A stretch of 38,652 bases of DNA from a virus. The translations under genes and the position numbers were made by a program. Below the pieces are notes generated by a model. It did no database searches. It worked only from the letters and a program-made list of their open reading frames with translations, and was not told the DNA's origin. Below are positions 5,668-15,396 of this stretch, piece after piece. How positions within the stretch are numbered: position 1 is the stretch's first letter; each line of letters opens with the position of its first letter. The stretch covers positions 1 to 38,652 of the IMG/VR virus record IMGVR_UViG_3300005346_000147. One strand, given 5' to 3'.

Positions 5668-8409
5668 TTAACGAACAAGGCTATTCAACCAGTCAACATC
5701 ATTATCTTTTGATGCTTCCATGACTGCTGCTGCCAATGCAAAAGCATAGTCATCTACGCCAGTTTCTTTACCACCAGTCACTGCCCATTGACCACTTTGC
5801 CGGTAAATAACACTTAAATTTTTAAGCTGAAATGTGGCCTTCTTATGCGGATACATTTCAACCAACCCAGCATTAAATAGCTCCTTCATTTTGCTAAATG
5901 CTTTCATTTTGGTGCTAACGGACCATGCAAGCTCACAAATCGGGAAGTCTTTGGAGAGACTTTGGATAGTGGCTGAGCTATTAAACTGGTCAAGCACAAT
6001 GGATTGAAATTCATAAATGCGATGATGCTCTTTAATCCAATCTTCTACTTTGGCGATATTAACTTCTTTCTTACCAGCAATTTCAAAGTCAGGCTCAAAG
6101 GCATGGAACTTATCTACGATTAGACGTTCGCCTTCATAATGAACAATGCAAGCAGTGTAGTCATCTCGTCCGACGCCACCACGAGCAGGGTCAAGAGCCA
6201 ACACGTATGTTCCCATGTTATTCTTTCATTGGGAACAATACGCTTCTGTCTTTATTAACTGCACTATCAACAATTTCAGGGGCAAGTAATGCTGATTGGC
6301 TTTTAGCAAATTGCGCTCCAAATTCCACCCAGAAGCTCTCTTCATCTTTTTTGCGAGCATTCTCCAGAAAATCACATCCCCATGGCAAATTTGGATTGAT
6401 TTCCCATGTCGGAATTTGTAATGATTGCATGCCGGGGTATTCACCGCTTTCGGCTTGTTTGAAATGTTCAAAGAACAGTCCGTCCGTGAGCCAAGGAGAA
6501 GACAGTTCAATGATTTTGCCGTATTTACCAAACTGTGCAATGGAAGGCGAAAGGGCGTCGTACATGGCCTTTGGCGCCACGGTTGGCATCGCCTTCGATA
6601 CTGAACGCAAGCTCATCTTGAATGATTGCAACAACTGCTTTACCACGAGAAGCGCGAGCTGATGCTGGAATAGCTTGAAACACACAGCCATTACTAATTT
6701 CTATTTCCATTGCAATCTCTCTAACCACTTCTTGCTCGAAGGGGGCTATTTAAGATCAATTGGCGAATGTTTTCAAGCGCGATTTTGGCTTGGCTTAGGT
6801 CATTTGCAACAGTAATAATGTACCATTTTTCGCCTTTTCTAACTTTGCGAGTGAAGGTAATCTGCTTGCACAAAACACATATAAGTTGCAGCAACTGCAG
6901 CCATGAAGGTCTTGCCGCTGTTGTGATTAACAATACCATTAGCAACAAAAGCATTTGTAACTGGGAACATGAAAATCAAACACTTCTTGCGGGGGTTCAA
7001 TTTCGATCCTTGAGACCGGATCGTAAAACAGCACGGTTTCTGCAAGTTTGCGAAAGTGATTGGCGGCTTCTCCGTACGCAAGATTAGAGTCAAGAAAATT
7101 AACAAGATTTGGCAATCGTCGTGCATTGAATTCTTCGCCAGAATTCTTGAGCGCATTCCCAACAAGCATGCGAAGTTGAGTGACAATACCCCGCCCGCGG
7201 GATTCGCGCAACTCTTCGACAAGGCGCTGGAGGTTGTTTGTTCTGGTGGGGAATGGCCGCAGTATTCCCGCCATCTCGCGTGATGTTTAATCCTTGCAAG
7301 GCTTTTAAACTGCTTAACGCGGAAGGCGAAATTTAATATCAGAGCAAAATATCTGGCGAGCATTCAGCCCAAGCAATGTCAAGTTCCAATAAACCTTACC
7401 GTTCACTGGTTTTGGACTTAATTTGGACAGAATGCCAAGATTAAGAAGAAGCATCTGCACTTCCCGTCCAAGCATTTTGGAAGCAGTGCTAAATGTAATG
7501 GCCCTACCTTGTTTTTCTACGGAACCATCAGTATCAAATAATCCAGAAAGAAAAGCGAAAAACAATTTACTCGGCGAGACTGCATAATAATCCAAGGCAC
7601 TCGCTTTTGATCGCGCATTACTTTGGTTTTCCAACCAAGATCATTCAAAAACGCCCTATAATGGCGCGAATAATACTGCGCTTTGTGTGTTGATTTTCTT
7701 CGATTGTCTTTTGTAATTTTGAAATCAATTCCCAGTCCACGTTTTAGCGAGTCAAGCATAAAAGGCATGTCTTGTTCATGAGACGTGAATCCAACGCCAG
7801 TAGAAACAGTCCACGAGCCATCTCCGACCAACACGCCAATGGCATAGGCCATATCTTCGTTAATCGCTTTGGGAACATTAATTATTTTGGCGCCTGCACT
7901 ATTGGCAGCATTTTCAATATGTTTGGCGGCGATTGCTCTAATGTTGGGATTGTTTTCTGGCCAAGTGTTGGCTCCAGGGCGAATAACAACTTGATCGCCT
8001 TTGGTTAAATCGCCAAGTTGTTTCCATTCATGTTCACCATTTTGCCCCATAACCATTAGGGGATGATTGGGAGTACCAGCAATTTCAAAGCCTCGCGAAG
8101 TTTGAACGCGAATAATATCCTGCTTCCCGCCTTGATAAAACATGGCGGCATTTCTTGCCATTCCGCTTGGTTGAGCAAGTTTTGCATTGCATTTTTCCCA
8201 GCCGTCATGAAGTTTTTCCCCTGTATTTGACAGCGAGCCAATTTCAATCATGCCATTGTCCGTTGCAATTAACGTGTCGGCAGTAACGCACCGTCTTCCC
8301 ATGGCCCAAATGGCGTGATTGGTTTTATCTTCAAACAATCCATTAAGGATTTTCTCTTGTCGCGGCCAAAGTTTAACACCAAGGGCATGCTTGGCAAATT
8401 CAAGAACAT
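5668..8409 (-). CDS. terL: Terminase large subunit, interrupted by an intein (frameshifted)
   Basis: The ATPase and nuclease of the DNA-packaging motor. The N-extein (8409-8291) carries the adenine-binding segment LGVKLWPRQEKIL and the start of Walker A (AMGRR). After the intein, SGKTFMAA completes the P-loop. Walker B is VVAIIQDELAFS and the coupling motif is ELSSPW. The C-terminal nuclease has acidic residues in LALDPARGGVGRDD, SIVLDQF and TGVDDYAFALA. Without the intein it is about 456 residues, normal for the family. Frames break near the start, and near 6830, 6720, 6560 and 6217. The ATG at 8409 overlaps the end of the upstream gene, but the protein frame is reached only after an indel, so the start is uncertain. 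It is encoded opposite to the portal and head genes. Confidence 0.9.
6920..8290 (-). mobile_element. LAGLIDADG intein in the terminase P-loop
   Basis: A protein-splicing element of about 457 residues with an embedded homing endonuclease. The splice junctions are clear: after GRR it begins CVTADTLIATDNGMIEIGS (block A, first Cys at 8290-8288). Block B is GTPNHPLMV. Two dodecapeptide motifs follow, AIGVLVGDG (about 7820-7860) and FLSGLFDTDG (about 7520-7560). It ends EVFDFHV..VTNAFVANGIVNHN before Ser of SGKT (Asn codon 6920-6922). Cys1, the penultimate His, the final Asn and Ser+1 are all present, so splicing looks possible. Indels near 7600, 7320, 7270 and 6960 break the frame but not the motifs. 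Confidence 0.92.
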
Positions 8410-8913
8410 ACTAAAGGAGGCCGGACCAATAATACTAAAGTTTCAATGGAATGCAGAATTTCTTTAGGGACAAAATAAGCGGGGCGACCACGAGCAAAAG
8501 TCTGCCCAATATTTTTCATCCATTGCCTCCCATCCCCAGCACCAGCCATGAATGAGGGTGGTTTTGTCTTCAATGGTAACTAAAACAAAACGCTTTTCTG
8601 GATCTTCGTTTTTCTGCACAATGAGATCATATTTATGTTTACTTCGTGTTTTAATGTCAATTTTACCAGGAAGATCGGAACTTCCCCGATTTGCCTCTGT
8701 TTCCTGGTACAAAAATTGCTTCATACCAAGATGAGAGGCTACGGCCATTTCGCCAGCGGCGCCGAGAAGATGAATTTCTAAGGCTCGATTTCCTTTCCAT
8801 GCACCACGATTCCGTCCGCGAAGCCCCTTTGCTTCATTAACAGACTGTCTCCTCATGCCTTCTTCCATTGAATCTCTCCGCTCTTTCTCAGAAAAGACAA
8901 AATTGATGGGCAT
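8400..8913 (-). CDS. PD-(D/E)XK nuclease-like protein upstream of terminase
   Basis: About 170 residues. A basic N-terminus precedes a restriction-endonuclease-like core: a helix with Glu (GAAGEMAVASHLG), then SSDLPGKIDIKTR, where Asp and the D-x-K pair fit motifs II and III, then beta strands (YDLIVQK; RFVLVTIED). The open frame stops at 8464, but with one base removed from a T run near 8505 it continues (RGRPAYFVPKEILHSIETL) to a TGA at 8400. That stop overlaps the terminase ATG. Coupling to the terminase suggests a role in DNA processing or packaging, but the fold call is by eye. It could also be a non-catalytic relative. Confidence 0.55.
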
Positions 8914-8978
8914 AATTCGGGGAACGACGCTTATATCATAGCCATGTTTAGAATGAGAGTAAGTTAGTAAATGGGAAA
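8914..8978. promoter_or_regulatory. Divergent promoter region between terminase and portal operons
   Basis: This 65-nt gap separates two divergently transcribed operons. On the minus strand, TTACTC and TATGAT are spaced 16 nt apart and could serve the nuclease/terminase operon. On the plus strand no clear -35/-10 pair is visible, and the portal has only a weak GGAAA before its ATG. Phage late promoters read by a different factor would not be recognised here. Confidence 0.35.
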
Positions 8979-10403
8979 ATGAGCGAAGAAGCCGTTGAAT
9001 TGGGCCACGCCACTGAAGGCGGCTTGCGGAATGATGGCCTGACCAATGTGTTTACCGGCATGGGAGTGAGAGGCAGGGATAAAAGCCTTTCCACTCAAAC
9101 GGATCCCATAATCTTCTTGACGCAAGAAGAACTTGAGGGCCTTTATGGCGAATGGCTGCCTCGTCGTATTGTGGACATTTATGCAGAACAGGCAACTCGT
9201 CGTGGCTTCAAAGTGTTATTTGGCGGGGAAGGTGCTGCTGCTGAGGAAGTTGCTGGCATTGAGCAAACGATCGAAGACCTGTATATTCTTGAAAATTTTA
9301 TGCTGGCGTCCAAGAACTCTAGGCTTTATGGCGGTAGCGTGATTTTGCTGTATATCGACGATGGTCGTAGTGCGGATCAACCAGTAAACAAAAACAACAT
9401 TCGTTCTATTGAAGGAATGGAAGTATTGGACAGGTGGCAGATTGCGCCTGTCATTAACGAAAAGAATTTATACGACTATTCCAAAGCAACTTACTATCAG
9501 ATTATTTCTGGCGATCTTATTAACAAACCTCAGCTTATTCGCATTCATAAAGATAGGATTTTGCGTTTTGATGGTGACTGGTTGCCTTATCGCATTAGAC
9601 AAAGGAACTATGGATGGGGAATGAGTAGTCTTCAAACTGTTTATGAAAGCTTCAAGCATTACTGGACAGGATTGCATTCCAGCGCTACGTTGATGAGCGA
9701 ATTTGACATTTTCGTCCATAAGATTAAGGGCTTAGCTCAAATGCTTGCTGCTGGTAAGGAAGGCGACGTGAGGAATCGTTTTGATCTTAAATGACATGAG
9801 CAAGAGCGTTTTATCGTGGCTATGCGATTGATGCAGATAAAGAAGAGCTTGAATTTATTGGGCGAAATTTTGGCGGCATTGGTGAAATTTTAGAGAAGCT
9901 TCGTGTTGATATTATTGGCGCTTCGAAAATCCCTCATACTGTATTGTTTTGGCGAAAGTCCGAGCGGACTTGGTTCTACTGGTCGCAGTGAAGAACGCGA
10001 TTTCGCGAAAACACTTGCAGATTACCAACAAGCCTCTTTCCATCGTCCTCTCAAGAAATTGATGGAATACATCATGCTGAGTTCTGACGGTCCCACGAAA
10101 GGACGAGTTCCAGATTCATGGCGTGTGCATTTTAATGATTTGTTCGAGCTGAACGAACGCGAGAAAGCCGATGTGAGGGCGCGTGTAGCAGCCGTAGACG
10201 GGCGCTACATCCAACTGGGAGTATTGCATCCCAAAGAAGTGGCTGATGCACGTTATGGCGGCTCTGAGTGGTCAATGGAACTCACTCTCGATCCATCGCT
10301 TCCCCGCGAACTGCCCACCCAGGAAGGAGGTGGTTCCCCTCAAAAAAGGGGGTGGTTCCGGGAAGTTGGCCGTGCCTCCTGGTGGCAGAGATCCGATGAA
10401 TGA
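8979..10403 (+). CDS. Portal protein, DUF1073 type (frameshifted)
   Basis: Forms the dodecameric ring at the capsid vertex through which DNA passes. About 470 residues. The N-terminal part matches the DUF1073 portal pattern (LEGLYGEWLPRRIVDIYAEQ; ATRRGFKV), and the second half has the signature IPHTVLFGESPSGLGSTG followed by RDFAKTLADYQ. Frames change near 9790 and 9945. The last residues before the stop at 10401 (REVGRASWWQRSDE) look unnatural and follow an A6G5 run at 10341-10351. Shifting there leads without a stop into the next ORF, so the portal may be longer than annotated. Confidence 0.85.
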
Positions 10404-11070
10404 AGAAAATGGCACGCTGCCAATGGACGGCACTAGGGAGGTGGCTGATGCGGAAGCTGGTTTATTCCTTGAGCGTGATCTTGAAGCAAAGCGCGGTGAT
10501 GTTAAGTTCACGGATAAAGAACTTCACAATCGCGCCGTTAGCTCTGCAAAAAGCAAATTTAAGGTTTGGCCTTCTGCTTACGCCAGTGGTTATGTAGTGC
10601 AGCAATACAAGCGCTTGTATAAAGAAAAGCATGGCTCTCTTTCAGGTGCATTTAAGAGCGATGGCGAAGAACTACATGCTGATGATTTGGATAAGTGGTT
10701 TAAGGAAAAATGGGTGAGGATTGGTGCTAATGGTGAAATTCTTGGTCCTTGCGGCGCGCGAGAAGAGCGTGAAGGAAAGCCGAAATGCCTACCTCAGGCG
10801 AAGGCAAAAGCCATGAGCAAAGAAGAGCGCAAAACAATTGTTGCCCGCAAACGCTCTCAGGATCCCGATCCAGACCGTAAAGGCAAAGCAAAGCTTGTTA
10901 GCAGCAAGGTTGATGCGATTTCACCATTGGCTGCTGATGGTTATATTTTAGGCGAAGTGGATGAAGCTGCTTTGATCAGCGAAGCCGATGTAGAAGAAGC
11001 CTTGAAGCAATGGAAAGAAGAAGCGCCAGAGCGCTTCAAGGACATTCTTGAGGCGAATGATGTTGAATGA
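10397..11070 (+). CDS. DUF5872-like protein, possibly the portal C-terminal domain
   Basis: From the ATG at 10397, about 224 residues, acidic at both ends. The centre matches the DUF5872 pattern of marine viruses: a KELHNRAVSSAKSKFKVWPS helix, AYASGYVVQQYKRLY, then a loop with two Cys (GPCGA..KPKCLPQAKAKAMS) and a basic EERKTIVARKRS. The C-terminus has helical repeats (EEALKQWKEEAPERFKDILE). It overlaps the portal end by 7 nt. The same frame is open back to 10246, and the portal frame shifts into it at an A/G homopolymer, so a portal-DUF5872 fusion is as likely as a separate gene. The role of the domain is unknown. Confidence 0.7.
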
Positions 11071-11740
11071 ACTGTCGTCGTTTTCCGCAGAAATTCTCGC
11101 TACGAGGCTTGATGCGGAATGGTCTTTTGATCCTCGTAGTGGTCGTTATCGGGACCAACGAGGACGGTTCCTTAGCGCTAAAGCGGTACAGGCGCTTGTT
11201 GATAAACGCATCGAAAAGCTTAGTAAAACCCTCCGTCGTTATACACAAATGATGGCTGATGGCAACATTACACTTCAGCAATGGCAACAAAAGCACGAGG
11301 GAAGCCATTAAAGCCGCCCACATCCAAGCGGCAATCATTGGCAAGGGCGGTAGGGAAAACATGACCGCAAGTGATTATGGCCGCATTGGTCAACGCTTGC
11401 GTCAAGAATATGCTTATCTTCAAGGCTTCACAAAAGACCTGCTTGAGCAGCGCCTTTCGGTGCCAATGGCATTAGCTCGCGTGGGGCTTTACGCATCAAG
11501 CGTCAGGGGATCGTATTGGCAGGGCGCAGAACTCAGGCAGCAGGAACAGGGTTATTCATTGATGAGACGAATATTGGATCCCCATGGCAAAGCATTGCGA
11601 GGATTGCATTCGCTATTCGCAAATGGGGCATCAAACCAATTGGATCCCTTCCATTGCCTGGTCAACGTTGCGAATGCGGAGCTAATTGCAAATGCAGCGT
11701 GCAATACATGAGACAGCAAGCGCCGTCTGTGCCGGTTTAG
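11057..11740 (+). CDS. Minor head / head morphogenesis protein (frameshifted)
   Basis: About 225 residues after joining frames near 11300, 11590 and 11640. The N-terminus has a Y-R-D-x-R-G-R-F motif (SGRYRDQRGRFLSAKAV). The middle is helical (GRIGQRLRQEYAYLQGF), and the reconstructed C-terminus is Cys-rich (KHCEDCIRYS then GQRCECGANCKCSVQYM), probably metal-binding, as in gp7-like minor head proteins that sit next to the portal. It starts inside the end of the preceding gene (ATGATG at 11057) and ends at 11740. Its place after the portal supports the call; it links portal and scaffold or is packaged as an internal head protein. Confidence 0.7.
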
Positions 11741-11779
11741 GATTAGCCGCTACTATTGGGCAAGATATCTTCTTTCCCT

Positions 11780-12965
11780 GTGGCGCGAATTCTTTATTGC
11801 GGAGATGCTTTTGTAGAGACAGGCTTTGGACGAGTGGCAAGTCATTTGCTGCCCAAGTTGGCAGAGAAGCATGACGTGCATGTTCTTGCCGTAAATTTCT
11901 GGGGTGATCACCACGAAGAGGCAGTGAAATACAAGGTGTATCCTGCGGGCGTGCATGGCAACGACCCATTTGGTGCTCATCGCATTGCCAGCATTGTGAG
12001 GCAGATCAAGCCTGATTTGATTTGGACTACTAATGATTTTTGGATTAATATCAATCTTTGGAATCAAGTCAAGGACTTAAAAGAAGAAATTGGTTTTAAG
12101 TTCTATTCATATTCTCCCATTGACTCTTATGGTATTTTTCCTGAAACAATGCCCTGTCACTAAAGACTGGGACGGCTTTGGTGTTTTATACGGAATTTGG
12201 CGCTGAAGAGGTGAAGAAAGCTGGCTATGAAGGCATGGTTGATATTATTCCTCATGGTGTGGACCGTAGCAATTTCTTCCCCATGGACAAAGCGGAATGC
12301 CGTAAAAAACTTTGGCGTGCCCGAAGATGTCTTTATTGTCTTCAATGGCAACAGGAACCAACCCCGTAAGCGTATTGACTTGACTATTAAAGCGTTCATT
12401 AGGTTCGCTAAGGGCCGTGATGATGCACGTTTATGGATGAATATGGGACAAAAAGACATGGGATGGGATTTGATTCCATTGTTTAAGCGTGTTGCTAGGG
12501 ACGAGGGATATGATCCCACCGGCAAGCTTATTTTGACAAGTCCTAACTTTGACGTGAACAATTGCTTGACTATTGAGCAATTGAATCAAGTTTATAATGC
12601 TTGTGATGTTGGCATCAATACTTGCATTGGCGAAGGCTGGGGGCTTGTGAATTTCGAGCACGCCGCCACTGGTGTTGCTCAAGTTGTGCCAGATCACACA
12701 AGCCTGAAAGAGATTTTCAATGGCGTAAGGCGTATTGAAAACGAAAGCTGGGAAGTGGATCGCAATTATGGTTTAGATCGTGCAGTGCCTTCTGCTGATG
12801 ATGCAGCTTATCTGCTTGAACGTTATTACGAAGATCGTGAAGTGTTGGCCGCTGATGGTCAGTGGTGTTATGACCGCGTGACAGCGCCTGAGTTTGGTTG
12901 GGATAACATTGGCAACAAGATGTTGAAGATTGTTGATCGCTTGTTGAAAAAACAAAAACTTGTGA
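11780..12965 (+). CDS. Glycosyltransferase, GT4 type (frameshifted)
   Basis: A GT-B fold sugar transferase of about 395 residues. The N-terminus has the glycine-rich start (RILYCGDAFVETGFGRVASH). The C-terminal half has HGVDRSNFFP, a nucleotide-sugar region (FIVFNGNRNQPRKRIDL) and the E-x7-E motif as GEGWGLVNFEHAA. Frames break near 12150 and 12310. The best start is the GTG at 11780; a TTG at 11756 is possible. The open frame runs without stop into the next transferase, but shifting once in the A-rich stretch near 12955 gives a stop at 12963, just before a good ribosome-binding site. I therefore read two genes. Donor and acceptor are unknown. Confidence 0.8.
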
Positions 12966-13003
12966 TTTCTTCTAGCCGTGGCTTTAAAGCGGGAGGCAAT
13001 CAA

Positions 13004-13826
13004 ATGATTGGCGTTCTTGCTTTAGTGCGCGACGAAGCTAAAACGCTGCCCCATTTCTTCGACCAAATGCAACGGCTCGAGTCGATTATTGACGATGAAG
13101 TGGTGTATTCCTTTTATGAGAACGATTCTCAAGATGGATCAGAACTGCTTGTTTCAAAATGGCTTCGTGGCGGCAGGCGTGGAAGTTTGTCAACCGAAAC
13201 ACTTAGCGTGGATCGTGTTCAAGGGCAGGGATCAACGGCGCACGCAAATGCTTGCAATGGCACGTAATACGGCCTTGCATCAATTGAATGTGTTTGAGCC
13301 CGATGTGCTTGTTGTAATTGATCCTGACATTGAATTCAGTGCAGATCATATTGTCACGTTGATTGATGCGCTTAAAGACAAGAGTATTGCAATGGCTTGC
13401 AGCGCAACGATGCAAGATATTCCTTGCGTGTTTGGTGATAGTGCAATGTCATATTACGATTCATGGGCATTTATTGGCAAGAATGACGTGCCAGGCATTA
13501 CATTTGCCTATTGCCCTTCCATCGCCGAGTCTGATCGACAACGCTGGAAGCGTGATGAGCCAATCGAAGCAAAGTCTGCATTTGGCGGCATTGCTGCAAT
13601 GCGATACTGTGACGTGATTGAGCAAGATGCCCAATGGAACGGAGATCAAGGGTGCGAGCATTGGGCCTTTTGTGAATCAATGCAAAATGCCGGCAAGATT
13701 ATGGTCTTTCCTTCGGTGAATCCATTTGTCACGCATCACACAGCAGAAGGCATGCGTGTAGCAACAGAGGAGCATATCAACGCAATGCATCAACTTTACA
13801 CCAAATACAATGGAGTGAAACCATGA
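13004..13826 (+). CDS. Glycosyltransferase, GT2/GT-A type (frameshifted)
   Basis: About 274 residues. It starts at the ATG at 13004, 7 nt after GGGAGG, a strong ribosome-binding site that argues for a gene separate from the one before. The protein opens with MIGVLALVRDEAKTLPHFF, typical of family-2 transferases. It has VYSFYENDSQDGS, a D-x-D-like VVIDPDIEF for the nucleotide sugar, and GDQGCEHWAFCESM with acidic and aromatic residues expected near the acceptor site. One indel lies near 13165. The TGA overlaps the next ATG (ATGA). This fold often transfers a sugar to a polymer or protein; the substrate cannot be read from sequence. Confidence 0.8.
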
Positions 13827-14569
13827 GGATTATTTTTCGCACCACAGATAAAGTGTTTGGCATTCACGCTAAGCATCGTTTTTTCTCTAATGACAAAACT
13901 GAAGTTGCGTTACGTTGTTACAAAAGCTTGCTGAATAGTCTTGATAGTTATCGGGATGAAGTTGAGCTTGTTGTTGTTGCTGATCGCGCTTCTGATCGTC
14001 TTCTTGAGGGGCTTAGTGATTGCGACGTATTGATGCAACGGAGTTATTCAGGACTGAAGGAAAGCATTTTAGACTCCTTTGCAATTGCCAACGAAGAAGA
14101 CAGCGACTGGACATTTTTTATTGAGGACGATTACTTGTTCTGGGATGGTGCTTTTGATTGCTTGATCCCTGACATGAAAGGAGCGTTTGAACGCGGTGCT
14201 GGCTTTAGGGACTATTCAGGAATCATTCTTCATCCATCGGATTACTCTGATCGTTACACGAGAGAAAGCGATGTACGAAAGAAAGGACACATCATGCGTC
14301 CTGCTGACACTTATTATCGTCAAATCTATAACACCACGATGACAGTGTTAATGAATCGCTATGCGTTGGATGAGGCAACGAAAGTAATGGTGCCATTAAT
14401 GGAGCAAAACCAACAAGGTCAAGGTTTTGATGCTATTTTTAGTAAACTTTACCAACGTGATGACATGTTGTGCTTGAGTCCTATTCCTTCCTTTGCGTTT
14501 CATTTGGACAATCACAACACGATGCCACCATTGATTGATTGGTGTGCAATGTGGGAGAGTTCAAATTAA
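13823..14569 (+). CDS. Putative glycosyltransferase, GT-A-like
   Basis: An intact 248-residue protein. The N-terminal strand/helix pattern (EVALRCYKSLLNSLDSY, VELVVVADRASD) and an acidic cluster after the central strand (WTFFIEDDYLFWDGAF) resemble the D-x-D region of GT-A transferases. The C-terminal half (YYRQIYNTTMTVLMNRYALD) has no familiar motif. It is coupled to the preceding transferase by an ATGA overlap, and its position in the cassette supports a sugar role. The assignment is weaker than for its two neighbours. Confidence 0.65.
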   Translation: MRIIFRTTDKVFGIHAKHRFFSNDKTEVALRCYKSLLNSLDSYRDEVELVVVADRASDRLLEGLSDCDVLMQRSYSGLKESILDSFAIANEEDSDWTFFIEDDYLFWDGAFDCLIPDMKGAFERGAGFRDYSGIILHPSDYSDRYTRESDVRKKGHIMRPADTYYRQIYNTTMTVLMNRYALDEATKVMVPLMEQNQQGQGFDAIFSKLYQRDDMLCLSPIPSFAFHLDNHNTMPPLIDWCAMWESSN

Positions 14570-14590
14570 TTAAAATAAAATTTTACTAAC

Positions 14591-15175
14591 ATGACAACTA
14601 ATCTCAATCCTCCGTTTTGGTGTGAAAAGGGGCATTTCAACCTTGACCAATATGCATGTATCGCAAATTTGTTGAAAAACAAAAATATTGAATACGCAAT
14701 TGAAACTGGTTTTTGCACGGGTCGATCTTCTGTTGCCGTATTAAATAACTGCACCGAGTTAAAAACCTTCATTTCAATTGACATCAATTTTGATTACATC
14801 AACCCTTACGGCAAGCTAATGGTTGAAAAATTAAAAAATGCTTTCCCATTTTTTGATGCTATTGAAGGAAGTTCTCGTGCGATTATGACCACAGATTTTT
14901 TTGCCAAAAAATATCCTTTTGGCATTGATTATGCGATGGTCGATGGCGATCATACTTATGATGGTTGTTTAGAAGACTTGTGTCGCATCGCCCCGAACAT
15001 GAACAAAGGGGGTGTTATTGTTGTAGATGACTACAAAAGCGGACCTCCAAATGGCTGCTCCATTCCCGATGTAACGAAAGCTTGTGAAAAATTTTACGAT
15101 GCCAACTCTAACCTTTTTAACATTGAAGAGTGGAATATTAATGGAAAAGGGTTTCTTTTTTATACTAGAATTTAA
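14591..15175 (+). CDS. Class I SAM-dependent methyltransferase (Methyltransf_24-like)
   Basis: An intact 194-residue protein. The SAM-binding loop is AIETGFCTGRSSVAV, an acidic strand end is FISIDINFD, and VDGDHTYDGCLEDL is the characteristic motif of the Methyltransf_24 group often found beside glycosyltransferases. GGVIVVDDYKSG follows as the next strand. It could cap or decorate the glycan made by the three preceding enzymes; that is inferred from the context. It lies 21 nt after the last transferase. Confidence 0.8.
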   Translation: MTTNLNPPFWCEKGHFNLDQYACIANLLKNKNIEYAIETGFCTGRSSVAVLNNCTELKTFISIDINFDYINPYGKLMVEKLKNAFPFFDAIEGSSRAIMTTDFFAKKYPFGIDYAMVDGDHTYDGCLEDLCRIAPNMNKGGVIVVDDYKSGPPNGCSIPDVTKACEKFYDANSNLFNIEEWNINGKGFLFYTRI

Positions 15176-15192
15176 TCAAAACTCTTTTGATC

Positions 15193-15396
15193 ATGACAGT
15201 AAAGGAACGCCGCGAAAAAGTTCGTACTGTAATGCGTGAATTTGAAGCTGGCACTTTGAAAAGCAGCAGCGGCGAACCGGTCAAGAGCAGGCAGGAAGCA
15301 ATTGCCATTGCCTTGTCAGAAGCTGGTATGAGCCGCAAAAGCAAAAGTGATGAATACTGGGATGGTTATTTTGAGGCCATGCTGGGAAAGGACTGA
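15193..15396 (+). CDS. DUF6496-like small protein
   Basis: An intact 67-residue protein of the pattern known in many marine and cyanobacterial phages: KVRTVMREFEAGTLKSSSGE, then VKSRQEAIAIALSEAGMSRK. The short basic helical fold suggests nucleic-acid binding, but the function is not established. The ATG at 15193 is the first credible start. The frame ends GYFEAMLGKD and the next ORF has no start codon, so the two may be one gene broken by a missing base near 15391. Confidence 0.7.
   Translation: MTVKERREKVRTVMREFEAGTLKSSSGEPVKSRQEAIAIALSEAGMSRKSKSDEYWDGYFEAMLGKD

Noticed and set aside
7772-8008. Plus-strand ORFs across the terminase and intein (for example 7772-8008)
   Set aside because: They are antisense to well-conserved intein blocks and have no own motifs or ribosome-binding sites.
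12965-13004. A natural fusion of the GT4 and GT2 transferases
   Set aside because: GGGAGG lies 7 nt before an ATG at 13004, and one shift in an A-rich run gives a stop for GT4, so two genes fit better.
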